A DNA stretch of 64,000 nucleotides, from positions 1-64,000 of the forward strand of contig JAHEFZ010000005.1 in assembly GCA_024639935.1 (NCBI GenBank). The letters run 5' to 3'. Of this stretch, positions 1 to 8,564 are shown piece by piece. A program made the position numbers and the translations under genes. Each line of letters opens with the position of its first letter. The first letter of the stretch is position 1. Source of the stretch: Microbacteriaceae bacterium. GTDB taxonomy: Bacteria > Actinomycetota > Actinomycetes > Actinomycetales > Microbacteriaceae. The notes under the pieces were generated by a model that was not told the origin of the DNA, searched no databases, and was given only the letters and a program-made list of their open reading frames with translations.

Positions 1-288
1 ATCTCGTCGACCACCGAAGCTCCCACGTGTGCCTACCTCTGGCTCGAGCACATGGCGGACCCGGAAACCAATGCACTGGCAACCGGCTACTTCGGTGAAG
101 CTCCGTCGAGCGATGCCGCGTGTGACTTCCGGACGGACTGCGAGGCGTTCCACGCTGGTGACGCCGCGTACGCCGCACAGCTCTGGTACTGGACGACCCC
201 GACGGCCGAGTGCCTCGACGGTCGCACCGATGCCGTCTGTATGGACTACCCCGCCTGGACTCAGGCCTGGCAGGAAATCAAGGGCTAG
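1..288 (+). CDS. ABC transporter substrate-binding protein, PotD-like, C-terminal fragment (5' truncated by window)
   Basis: Frame 1 is open from base 1 (ISSTTEAPTCAYLWLEHMADPETNALATGYFGEAPSS...); immediately upstream of two PotB/PotC-like permeases. Confidence 0.75.
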   Translation: MSSTTEAPTCAYLWLEHMADPETNALATGYFGEAPSSDAACDFRTDCEAFHAGDAAYAAQLWYWTTPTAECLDGRTDAVCMDYPAWTQAWQEIKG

Positions 289-307
289 CTAGCCCAAGGA
301 GTAAGAC

Positions 308-1231
308 ATGACCACCGTGTCCTCGTCTGCACCCGAACGGGTCGGGGAGTCGCCATTGCGCGCCTCCCTGGCCCGGCGGGGCTCCGTCTTTCTCTATCGT
401 CACGCCAAGGTTCGTTTGGCGTTGCTGCTTTCAGCACCACTGTTCTGGCTCGGACTTGTCTACATCGCCGCACTAGTCGCGCTTCTCATCACGGCGTTCT
501 GGACCGTCGATTCCTTCACCGGCGAGATCCTCCTCGACTGGAACGTCAACAACATCACCAAGGTGGTCGGTGACGCGCTTTATCACGCGGTCACGCTCCG
601 AACTGTTGGTGCGGCCCTCCTCGTGACAGCCATCGATATCGTCATCGCCCTGCCCATCGCCTTCTTCATGGCAAAAGTTGCTAGTCGGACCGCTCGGCGC
701 GCGCTGGTTATCGCGATCCTCATGCCCCTTTGGGCGTCCTACCTCGTCAAGGCGTATGCCTGGCGAAGCATCCTGGCTCAAGACGGAATCATCGATTGGA
801 TTGTCGGACCTCTGGGAGGTTCGTCCCCCGGATACGGTTTCGACGGTGCCGTCCTGACGCTGGCGTATCTTTGGCTCCCCTTCGTCATTCTGCCCATCTA
901 CACGGCGCTCGAACGCGTCCCCGATTCACTTCTCGATGCGTCAAGTGACCTCGGCGCCAAGACGGGGTCAACCTTTCGACACATCGTTCTGCCGCTGATC
1001 TTTCCCGGGATTGTTGCGGGAAGCATTTTTAGCTTTTCGCTGACGCTCGGCGACTACATCGCCGTCAAAATTGTGGGTGGGGCAACGCAGATGCTGGGAA
1101 CGCTCGTCTACTCGAATGTCGGCGTTGCCAATAACCTGCCCCTTGCCGCCGCGATTTCGCTCATTCCTCTTGCCATCATTTTCATCTACCTCGGGGTCGT
1201 TCGTCGCACAGGCGCCCTCAACAGCCTGTGA
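308..1231 (+). CDS. ABC transporter permease, PotB-like (spermidine/putrescine-type)
   Basis: 307 aa multi-TM protein with EAA-like loop LDASSDLGAKTGSTFRHIVLPLIFPGI; RBS aaggag upstream. Confidence 0.85.
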   Translation: MTTVSSSAPERVGESPLRASLARRGSVFLYRHAKVRLALLLSAPLFWLGLVYIAALVALLITAFWTVDSFTGEILLDWNVNNITKVVGDALYHAVTLRTVGAALLVTAIDIVIALPIAFFMAKVASRTARRALVIAILMPLWASYLVKAYAWRSILAQDGIIDWIVGPLGGSSPGYGFDGAVLTLAYLWLPFVILPIYTALERVPDSLLDASSDLGAKTGSTFRHIVLPLIFPGIVAGSIFSFSLTLGDYIAVKIVGGATQMLGTLVYSNVGVANNLPLAAAISLIPLAIIFIYLGVVRRTGALNSL

Positions 1232-1238
1232 GACACAA

Positions 1239-2033
1239 ATGAGACTGTCGCTGTCATCCAAAATTGTTTTGTGGGTTACCACGGCGTTGACGCTCGCCTT
1301 CATCTACGTCCCGATTCTCGTTGTTGTTCTCAATTCATTTTCGACGAGTAGAACATTGTCGTGGCCGCCGCCCGGCTTGACCACAGAGTGGTGGGGTAAG
1401 GCGTTGACCAATGCGGGTGCGTTGACTGCGATATCAACGTCGCTCGTCGTCGCCGCGGTATCGACGGTGATTGCCCTATTGCTCGGAACGGCACTCTCCT
1501 TCGCGCTTCATCGCTTTGATTTTTTCGGCAAGTCGACTGTCAATCTTCTCGTCGTTCTTCCGATCGCACTTCCTGGAATCGTCACCGGAATCGCTCTCAA
1601 CAATGCCTTCCGGACGATGCTCGACATGCAGTTGGGCTGGTTCACAATCATCGTCGCCCACGCAACATTCTGTGTCGTGACGGTTTTCAACAATGTCTTT
1701 GCTCGTTTGCGCCGGGTCGGGACTTCGCTGGAGGAAGCGTCCAGCGACCTTGGTGCGGGAATCTGGACAACATTTCGACTCGTGACATTCCCACAAATTC
1801 GCTCGGCCCTCTTTGCCGGCGGATTGCTGTCGTTCGCGCTCTCGTTCGACGAGATCATCGTCACTACGTTTACCGCCGGTAGCGGTGTTCAGACACTACC
1901 GATTTTCATCCTCGATAATATGTTCCGCCCGAATCAAGCGCCCATCGTCGCAGTGGTGGCCGTCGTCATGATCCTCATTGCGATTGTGCCTATTTATCTT
2001 GCGCAGCGACTCACGGCAACCGACGATCGCTAA
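1239..2033 (+). CDS. ABC transporter permease, PotC-like
   Basis: Start trimmed to ATG 1239 (MRLSLSSKIVLWVTT); EAA loop LEEASSDLGAGIWTTFRLVTFPQI. Confidence 0.85.
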   Translation: MRLSLSSKIVLWVTTALTLAFIYVPILVVVLNSFSTSRTLSWPPPGLTTEWWGKALTNAGALTAISTSLVVAAVSTVIALLLGTALSFALHRFDFFGKSTVNLLVVLPIALPGIVTGIALNNAFRTMLDMQLGWFTIIVAHATFCVVTVFNNVFARLRRVGTSLEEASSDLGAGIWTTFRLVTFPQIRSALFAGGLLSFALSFDEIIVTTFTAGSGVQTLPIFILDNMFRPNQAPIVAVVAVVMILIAIVPIYLAQRLTATDDR

Positions 2034-2332
2034 CGGTCCGGTCCCGCGACGGCCGATGCGGTGACTCCGTCAATCGTGATCTGAACCGTCGCGACGCCAT
2101 CCGTTACGCCACAGGAATTCTGGGCTGGAAATTCCGGCTCACACGGGGTCGTGTTCCCCGCCAAGGCACGAGTGGCAACCGCCGATGCGGTGAGTTCCGC
2201 GTTTCGAATCGCGTCCGTCACGCGAAGAATCACCGCCGCGCCTCCTAGCCCTCCCAAGCCAAGTAACACCACCGCCCCGAACATGACGAGTGAGGTCACG
2301 CTGCCAGAGCCGCGATCTAGCGAGGAGCGCAC
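2030..2332 (-). CDS. Rv3654c-like / TadE-associated secreted small protein of the Tad locus
   Basis: GTG start 2332: VRSSLDRGSGSVTSLVMFGAVVLLGLGGLGGAAVILRVTDAIRNAELTASAVATRALAG; overlaps upstream TadE gene. Confidence 0.65.
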   Translation of the reverse strand: MRSSLDRGSGSVTSLVMFGAVVLLGLGGLGGAAVILRVTDAIRNAELTASAVATRALAGNTTPCEPEFPAQNSCGVTDGVATVQITIDGVTASAVAGPDR

Positions 2333-2649
2333 TGTGTCACCGTGACATTTCCCATCAGCGGGAGCGGCGGCGGAAGCCAGACGTCCACACAGACCTCGAG
2401 AGGCTCGCGACGAACGGACCAGTCCCCGGACGGAACGATTTCTTCCGATGCCGACACGCTTGCCCTCTCTGGCTCTCCGCGAACAATTTTTCGGGCGGTC
2501 TCGGCGGCAACCGATGTCGCCGAGATAGCGTCCATTGACCATCGAATCGCACCGAGAACGAGTCCGACAACGATTAGCAGACTGGGAATGGCGATAGCAA
2601 GTTCAGCGGTAACGAGCCCGCGCTCGTCACGTGACGATCGACAGAGCAC
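2317..2649 (-). CDS. TadE family pilus assembly protein
   Basis: RDERGLVTAELAIAIPSLLIVVGLVLGAIRWSMDAISATSVAAETARKIVRGE; single N-terminal TM with TAELA motif. Confidence 0.75.
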   Translation of the reverse strand: MLCRSSRDERGLVTAELAIAIPSLLIVVGLVLGAIRWSMDAISATSVAAETARKIVRGEPERASVSASEEIVPSGDWSVRREPLEVCVDVWLPPPLPLMGNVTVTQCAPR

Positions 2650-2812
2650 CGCTGATGAGGTCGGTCAGAAGGTTTTGCACCGGATTGCTCTTGAGAACGA
2701 CGGCGAGCAGGCCCGCAAATCCCGCGGCAGCGACCGTCGCGATGGCGTATTCCGCGGTGGCAGCACCGCGTTCACATGTACTTGTATTGGGTGGAGTGAA
2801 TGTATTGATCAT
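2627..2812 (-). CDS. DUF4244 family, Flp-pilin-like small protein
   Basis: CERGAATAEYAIATVAAAGFAGLLAVVLKSNPVQNLLTDLISGALS; directly upstream of TadE. Confidence 0.8.
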   Translation of the reverse strand: MINTFTPPNTSTCERGAATAEYAIATVAAAGFAGLLAVVLKSNPVQNLLTDLISGALSIVT

Positions 2813-3098
2813 TCAGCCAGAATGACGATCTCCAGGAAATTACTGTGAATGATGCGCCAACCTGTGCAAAGTTCCTACGGCGAGCGCCCTGCGGACAAAG
2901 ATTTTCACTACATCACGAGATAAAGCGCCAGTCAACACGACGGTCACGGTGTTCACACTGGTCGGACTTAATGATGTGACAAAGCAGTACGGTCCATACC
3001 TCCGTCGACGCGCCATGGACCAGTAATCGAGAGACCACAAGCCAGAAAGAGCGATTCCGTCGCCGCAAATTCGAGAAATCTGGAGTGTTGTGGACACC

Positions 3099-3123
3099 GT
3101 GTTTGTTCATCTAGACTAAACAC
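3099..3123. promoter_or_regulatory. Candidate operator: inverted repeat GTGTTT-N13-AAACAC upstream of the SDR operon
   Basis: gtgtttgttcatctagactaaacac read directly; 44 bp before the SDR start. Confidence 0.35.
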
Positions 3124-3166
3124 ACACAAAAGTTCCAGAATGGGGCGACATGTCAAGGAGGACATG

Positions 3167-3946
3167 ATGGGATCGCGAATGGCTGGGCGCACCGTGATTG
3201 TCACTGGTGGAGCTTCGGGTATTGGTTTGGGTATCTCGACAGGCTTGGCCGCTGAAGGCGCTAACCTCGTCATCGCCGATGTCAATCTCGACAACGCTCA
3301 AAAGGCCGCCGATGCTATCTCCCAGTCCGGAGGTAAGGCCATCGCCGTGAATGTTGATGTCACAAAGCGTGAATCAGTCACGGCTGGCGTTGAACGAGCG
3401 GTGCAGGAATTCGGAAAATTGGATTGCTACTTCAATAACGCTGGGTTCAACAAGCCGATGAAGTTTCTGGATGTGACCGAAGAGAATTTCACCGCAATCA
3501 TGAATGTCAATGCCTTGGCTGTTTTTGTCGGTACACAAGAAGCGGCGAAACAATTCATTCGCCAAGGCACCGGCGGGAAGGTAGTCAACACCGCCTCGAT
3601 CGCTGGTCGATCGGGTTTTCCGAGTTTTGCACCATACAGTGCGTCCAAGGCCGCCGTCATTTCCATCACCCAAGCAGCTGCACGGGCACTCGCCGAACAC
3701 AACATCACCGTGAACGCCTTCTCGCCCGGGGTGGTTCAGACACCTCTGTGGACCGCGCTGGACAAAGACCTAGAAGAAATTGGCGAAGGCGATTCGGGTT
3801 TCGACTCCATGGCGGCGGGAATTCTCGTAGGCCGAGCCGCACAACCGGACGATATCGTCCCAACGGCGTTGTTCCTCGCCAGTAGCGATTCTGATTACGT
3901 CACGGGACAAACAATGGCAATAGACGGCGGAATGATTCTGGTCTAG
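3167..3946 (+). CDS. SDR family oxidoreductase (butanediol/sugar-alcohol dehydrogenase-like)
   Basis: GRTVIVTGGASGIGLGIS nucleotide motif, YSASK active site, NAG; AGGAGG upstream of ATG 3167. Confidence 0.85.
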   Translation: MGSRMAGRTVIVTGGASGIGLGISTGLAAEGANLVIADVNLDNAQKAADAISQSGGKAIAVNVDVTKRESVTAGVERAVQEFGKLDCYFNNAGFNKPMKFLDVTEENFTAIMNVNALAVFVGTQEAAKQFIRQGTGGKVVNTASIAGRSGFPSFAPYSASKAAVISITQAAARALAEHNITVNAFSPGVVQTPLWTALDKDLEEIGEGDSGFDSMAAGILVGRAAQPDDIVPTALFLASSDSDYVTGQTMAIDGGMILV

Positions 3947-3977
3947 CCAGAACTTAGTCCTCAACGAAAGGTACATC

Positions 3978-5360
3978 ATGACAACGGCAACATTCGGAAC
4001 CAACCAGGTCGACTGGGAACAGCGTTTGGATTTTGACAAGCTTCGCTCTGATCGACTTGTCAAATTGAAGGCTGAACTCGAAAAGTCTGACGTCGGTGCG
4101 TTGTTGGCGTTTGATTTTGCAAACATTCGATACATGTCATCGACCCACATCGGAACCTGGGCGATTGACAAAGCGATCCGTTTCGCTCTGGTTACTCGAA
4201 AATCCGATCCGATCGTGTGGGACTTTGGCTCTGCCGCAAAACATCACCAGTTGTACAACCCGTGGCTCGCCACCACGACTGCTGAAGCAGACGCCGACCC
4301 GCATGCCCCTCACCATGGGGCGGTAAAGCCACGCGCGGAATCGGGTGCACGCGCCGGGATTTCTACTCTTCGGGGGGCGTTCAACCCCGACGCGGGAATT
4401 GCCGACGAAGTCGCCGCAAAAATCAAGCGGGAACTTGAAAAGTTTGGTTTGCTCAATGAACCTTTGGGAATCGACATTGTTGAACTTCCGATTCTGTTTG
4501 CGCTTCAGCGCGCCGGCATCACCGTCGTTGATGGCCAGCAGATCTTTTTGAACGCTCGCGCTATCAAGACCAGCGAAGAAATCGGTTTGCTTACCCAGGC
4601 TGCATCGATGGTGGATGCCGCCTACGAGAAGCTTTACGAGTTTCTTCGACCCGGCGTTCGAGAGAACGAGGCGGTTGGACTGGTCTCTAAAGTTCTCTAC
4701 GATCTTGGATCCGAATACGTCGAGGGCGTCAACGCTATTTCTGGCGAACGCTGTTCACCTCACCCACACGTGTATTCAGACCGCTTGATTCGACCTGGAG
4801 ACCCAGCGTTCTTTGATATCTTGCACAGCTATCAGGGCTACCGCACCTGCTACTACCGCACCTTTGCGGTTGGTTCTGCGAGCACCGCGCAGCACGACGC
4901 ATACAAACGCGCCCGCGAATACATGGACCGCGCCATCGCGTTGGTTCGCCCGGGTGCAACGACAGCAGACATCGTTGCCGTGTGGCCCAAGGCAGAAGAG
5001 TTCGGCTTTGCGAATGAAGAGGCCGCCTTTGCATTGCAATACGGCCACGGTGTCGGTCTGTCGATCTGGGAAAAGCCCATTTTCTCTCGCCTCGTCTCGT
5101 TCGATCACCCCGAAGTTCTTCACGAAGGAATGGTTTTTGCGCTGGAAACCTACTGGCCATCATCTGACGGCTGGGGCGCCGCTCGAATCGAAGAGGAAGT
5201 CGTTGTCACCGCCACGGGATGCCAAGTGATCACTAAGTTCCCTGCCGAGGATCTCCTGGTTGCTGGGCAACGCTACTACTCGGTGGGTGGCCCACTTCCA
5301 CTCGAACGTGATTCTCAATCACACCTCAACACCGTTGCCGGTCGCGGTCAAAAAGCGTAG
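3978..5360 (+). CDS. M24 (pita-bread fold) metallopeptidase-family protein, DddP-like subgroup
   Basis: N-terminal RLVKLKAELEKSDVGALLAFDFANIRYMSS; C-terminal FDILHSYQGYRTCYYRTF, GHGVGL, FALETYW, ARIEEEVVVT. Confidence 0.8.
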   Translation: MTTATFGTNQVDWEQRLDFDKLRSDRLVKLKAELEKSDVGALLAFDFANIRYMSSTHIGTWAIDKAIRFALVTRKSDPIVWDFGSAAKHHQLYNPWLATTTAEADADPHAPHHGAVKPRAESGARAGISTLRGAFNPDAGIADEVAAKIKRELEKFGLLNEPLGIDIVELPILFALQRAGITVVDGQQIFLNARAIKTSEEIGLLTQAASMVDAAYEKLYEFLRPGVRENEAVGLVSKVLYDLGSEYVEGVNAISGERCSPHPHVYSDRLIRPGDPAFFDILHSYQGYRTCYYRTFAVGSASTAQHDAYKRAREYMDRAIALVRPGATTADIVAVWPKAEEFGFANEEAAFALQYGHGVGLSIWEKPIFSRLVSFDHPEVLHEGMVFALETYWPSSDGWGAARIEEEVVVTATGCQVITKFPAEDLLVAGQRYYSVGGPLPLERDSQSHLNTVAGRGQKA

Positions 5361-5368
5361 CGATACTG

Positions 5369-6430
5369 ATGGGAAAAATGAAAGCCGCCGTTTACCACGC
5401 AGCGGGTGATGTTCGCATCGAAGAGCGCGATGTGCCCGTACCGTCGTCCGGCGAGGTGTTGCTCAAGGTCCTACGCTCGGGAATGTGCGGAACCGACGCA
5501 TCGGAATTCAAATCGGGTCCCAAAATTTTTGCCACGCAAACTCGGCACCCCGTGAGCGGCCACGAAGGCCCCATGATTCTGGGGCACGAGTTTATTGGCG
5601 AAATTGTTGGCGATGTTGACGCATCGTCCGGATTCGCGACCGGTGATCGGGTGGCTTCGGGGGCTGGAATTTCGTGTGGAAAATGCACGCGGTGCGCGGA
5701 AATGCGCACGAATTTGTGCGAAAAATACGTGACGCTTGGTTTGAACCGCGATGGCGGAATGGCAGAATACGTTGCCGTTCCAACCAGCACACTGGTGAAA
5801 ATTCCTGAAGAGCTAAGTTTGGATGCCGCCGGAATTGCGCAACCACTTGCGGTTGGCTTGCATGCCGCGCGACGTGCCGGCGTCCGCGATGGCGACAAGG
5901 TGTTGCTGATTGGCGCCGGCGCAATCGGAACATTCGTCTTGGCTGGACTGAAAAAACTTTTTTCGGCAGAGGTAACCGTGCTCGATTTCGGCGGGAGCCG
6001 GCTAGAGCGCGCGGCCAGGCTCGGGGCGGATCACACCGTTGAAGTCGGCGAAAACGCTGAAGCGGACATCGCGAAAATCTTTGGCAACGCAGGAATTGAT
6101 GTGATCATCGAGGCCAGCGGTGCACCCGGCCAGCTTCAATTCGCCATTGGCTTGGTCAAGCGAGGTGGCAACATATTGCAGGTTGGTTTGCCCTCAACCA
6201 AACAAGAAATTGATGTGCACAAGATTGTCATGAGCGAAATCAACATCCGAACCACCCTCGCCCATGTCTGCGATCAAGACCTCGGACCAGCACTCGAAAT
6301 TTTGGGTGCAACAACATTGGCTGCAGAGTTGATTGAGGGCGTCTATCCGCTCTCAGAAATAAGCACTCAACTTGAGCTTCTCGGCACGGGCAAAATTCAG
6401 GGCAAAGTCCTTTTCGATCCATCGCGTTGA
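5369..6430 (+). CDS. Zinc-binding alcohol dehydrogenase (MDR family)
   Basis: GHEFIGEIVGD, structural zinc loop SCGKCTRCAEMRTNLC, Rossmann GAGAIGTF. Confidence 0.85.
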   Translation: MGKMKAAVYHAAGDVRIEERDVPVPSSGEVLLKVLRSGMCGTDASEFKSGPKIFATQTRHPVSGHEGPMILGHEFIGEIVGDVDASSGFATGDRVASGAGISCGKCTRCAEMRTNLCEKYVTLGLNRDGGMAEYVAVPTSTLVKIPEELSLDAAGIAQPLAVGLHAARRAGVRDGDKVLLIGAGAIGTFVLAGLKKLFSAEVTVLDFGGSRLERAARLGADHTVEVGENAEADIAKIFGNAGIDVIIEASGAPGQLQFAIGLVKRGGNILQVGLPSTKQEIDVHKIVMSEINIRTTLAHVCDQDLGPALEILGATTLAAELIEGVYPLSEISTQLELLGTGKIQGKVLFDPSR

Positions 6431-6454
6431 ACACGGAAATACTAAGGAGCAACA

Positions 6455-7513
6455 ATGAAGGCAGCAATCTTTTACGGAGCGAAAGACATCCGCGTTGACA
6501 ACGTGGCTGAACCCCAGTCGGTAGGCGTTGGCGAAGTACGGCTCAAACCTTTTTGGTGTGGAATCTGTGGCACGGATGTGCACGAATACGCAATGGGGCC
6601 GATTGTGATTCCGTCTCAGCCACACAAGCTCAATGGCTCGATCCTGCCTCAGATTCTTGGTCACGAGTTCTCTGCCGAAGTCTTGGAAGTTGGCAAGGGA
6701 GTGACCAATGTAAAGGTTGGCGATCGTGTTTCGGCGATGCCGTTGTTGTCCTGTGGCGTGTGCTACTTCTGTTCGCGCGGCGACAACCACCTCTGCACCT
6801 CAATGGCGTGTATTGGTTTGAGCTGCGAATGGGGCGGCATCGCAGAACAAGCGGTCGTTCCAGCCGCCAACGTCTTCACCTTGCACGACAACGTTTCGGA
6901 CGTCGCCGGTGCACTCGTTGAGCCAACCGCGGTAGCTGCCTACGGTGTCGACCGCGGAAATGTTCGCCCGGGAGATACGATTCTCATCACGGGCGCGGGT
7001 CCGATCGGCGCACTGGCAGCGCTCTACGCCGAAAATCTCGGAGCACGCGTCTACGTTTCAGAGCTCAACCCAAACCGTCAAAAGATGATGAATGACCTTG
7101 GCGTTGCGACACTGCTGGACCCGACCAAAGACGACGTCATCGCCGCGTTGAAAGATGCCACCGGCGGTATCGGCGTTGACGCCGTCATCGAATGTTCGGG
7201 GAACGAACGGGCACTGCAGACAGCAATCAAAGCCGTTCGCTCGGGTGGATACGTGGTTCAGACTGGGTTGCACACGAAGCCTGCGTCAATCGAGCCGATG
7301 GAACTTGCCGAGCGCGAAATTACGTACACGGGGACCTGGTGCTACCCGGTAACGGACTGGCCACGAATCATCGACTTGATCGGTCGACGCGGACTCCAGG
7401 TTGAAAAGGTTGTGAGCTCGAAAATCAATATGGACGACATCGTGACAAAAGGCTTCGAAGAACTTGTATCGCCAACCGGAACCGAAACCAAAGTACTAGT
7501 GAGGGGACACTAA
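6455..7513 (+). CDS. 2,3-butanediol dehydrogenase-like MDR dehydrogenase
   Basis: MKAAIFYGAKDIRVDNVAEP...CGICGTDVHEYAMGPIVIP...ILGHEFSAEV; SCGVCYFCSRGDNHLC; GAGPIGALAAL. Confidence 0.8.
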   Translation: MKAAIFYGAKDIRVDNVAEPQSVGVGEVRLKPFWCGICGTDVHEYAMGPIVIPSQPHKLNGSILPQILGHEFSAEVLEVGKGVTNVKVGDRVSAMPLLSCGVCYFCSRGDNHLCTSMACIGLSCEWGGIAEQAVVPAANVFTLHDNVSDVAGALVEPTAVAAYGVDRGNVRPGDTILITGAGPIGALAALYAENLGARVYVSELNPNRQKMMNDLGVATLLDPTKDDVIAALKDATGGIGVDAVIECSGNERALQTAIKAVRSGGYVVQTGLHTKPASIEPMELAEREITYTGTWCYPVTDWPRIIDLIGRRGLQVEKVVSSKINMDDIVTKGFEELVSPTGTETKVLVRGH

Positions 7514-7515
7514 TC

Positions 7516-8490
7516 ATGAAGGCTCTGCAGTTTGTCTCAGAAGGTAAAGCCGAAGTCAACGAACTTGCTGTTCCCGACATTGCGGACGATGAAGTTTTAA
7601 TCGCGTCTCGAGCGGTGGGGGTTTGCCACTCAGACATTGAGTTACTGGAAGGGCGCTACATCATTCCTTTCAGCTACCCGATTATCCCAGGACACGAATG
7701 GTCTGGCGAAGTGATGAAGGTCGGCGCAAAAGTAGCGAATTTCGCGAAAGGGGACCACGTTGTTGGCGATTGTGTCATTGGGGACGACCACTTTGGCTTT
7801 TCGATAAGTGGTGCGGCGGCGGAATTCTTCATTACGAAGGCCTCCTGGCTGCATAAAATTCCCACGAATATCTCGTGGAATAATGGCGCTCTCGTCGAGC
7901 CATTCAGTGTTGCGTATTACGCATTGATGCGCGTTGGCAACGTGAACGCAAGCGATACTCTCGTGGTGCTCGGTGCTGGCCCGATTGGACTCGCGGTAAC
8001 CGCCGCGTCAAAAGCGTTGGGTGCGCGAACGATTGTTGTTGAACCCGTTGATTTTCGTCAGAAGGCGGCACGCGAACTCGGCGCAGACATCGTGTGTACG
8101 CCGGACGAAATCGCAGCGGTCCTTGACAAAGACACCGGTGGCCGAGGAGCCAACGTTGTCGTCGAAGCAACGGGTCGCCCCGACGTGATGGCAACCGCAC
8201 TCGAGCTCGCGGGCTTCAAGGGACGCATCGCTTACATCGGCATCGATGTCGGCAAGTCGGCGCCGGCGCAGCTCGGATTGATTCAATCCAAGGAACTCAC
8301 CATCACCGGTTCAATCGGTTCGCCCGGCGTCTGGGAAGAGACAATTCGCTTCATGTCGACAAAGAACATCGATCTCTCGCCTCTTGTCACCGCCCGGTTT
8401 GCCATCGATGACGCCCTCGGCGCCGTCGACGCAGCGCAACACCCGATGAACAACATCAAAGCTCACATCGAATTGAACGCAAGCATCTAA
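7516..8490 (+). CDS. MDR alcohol dehydrogenase lacking a canonical structural-zinc Cys lobe
   Basis: VGVCHSDIELLEGRY, PGHEWSGEV, LGAGPIGLAVTAASKALGA; loop GDCVIGDDHFGFSISGAAAEF instead of four Cys. Confidence 0.8.
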   Translation: MKALQFVSEGKAEVNELAVPDIADDEVLIASRAVGVCHSDIELLEGRYIIPFSYPIIPGHEWSGEVMKVGAKVANFAKGDHVVGDCVIGDDHFGFSISGAAAEFFITKASWLHKIPTNISWNNGALVEPFSVAYYALMRVGNVNASDTLVVLGAGPIGLAVTAASKALGARTIVVEPVDFRQKAARELGADIVCTPDEIAAVLDKDTGGRGANVVVEATGRPDVMATALELAGFKGRIAYIGIDVGKSAPAQLGLIQSKELTITGSIGSPGVWEETIRFMSTKNIDLSPLVTARFAIDDALGAVDAAQHPMNNIKAHIELNASI

Positions 8491-8503
8491 CAAGGACGCG
8501 AAG

Positions 8504-8535
8504 GTGGGGCCGCCATTTCTGGCGGCCCCACTTTT
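8504..8535 (+). terminator. Rho-independent terminator after the dehydrogenase operon
   Basis: GTGGGGCCGCC-atttct-GGCGGCCCCAC followed by TTTT; 11 bp perfect stem. Confidence 0.9.
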
Positions 8536-8564
8536 CATTTCATTCGGAAGAGAGGTACTTCTGT

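Noticed and set aside
2333-2542. Upstream extension of the Rv3654c-like ORF (start 2542)
   Set aside because: Extension is off-frame overlap of the TadE gene; GTG 2332 gives the conserved-looking protein.
2840-3110. Overlapping 65-108 aa minus-strand ORFs between the Tad genes and the SDR
   Set aside because: Low-information translations with no RBS or motif; region better explained as intergenic/regulatory. Could still hide an island junction.
3978-5360. Calling the M24 protein a DMSP lyase (DddP)
   Set aside because: Resemblance is partial and one expected metal-ligand Asp is Cys; no DMSP genes nearby.
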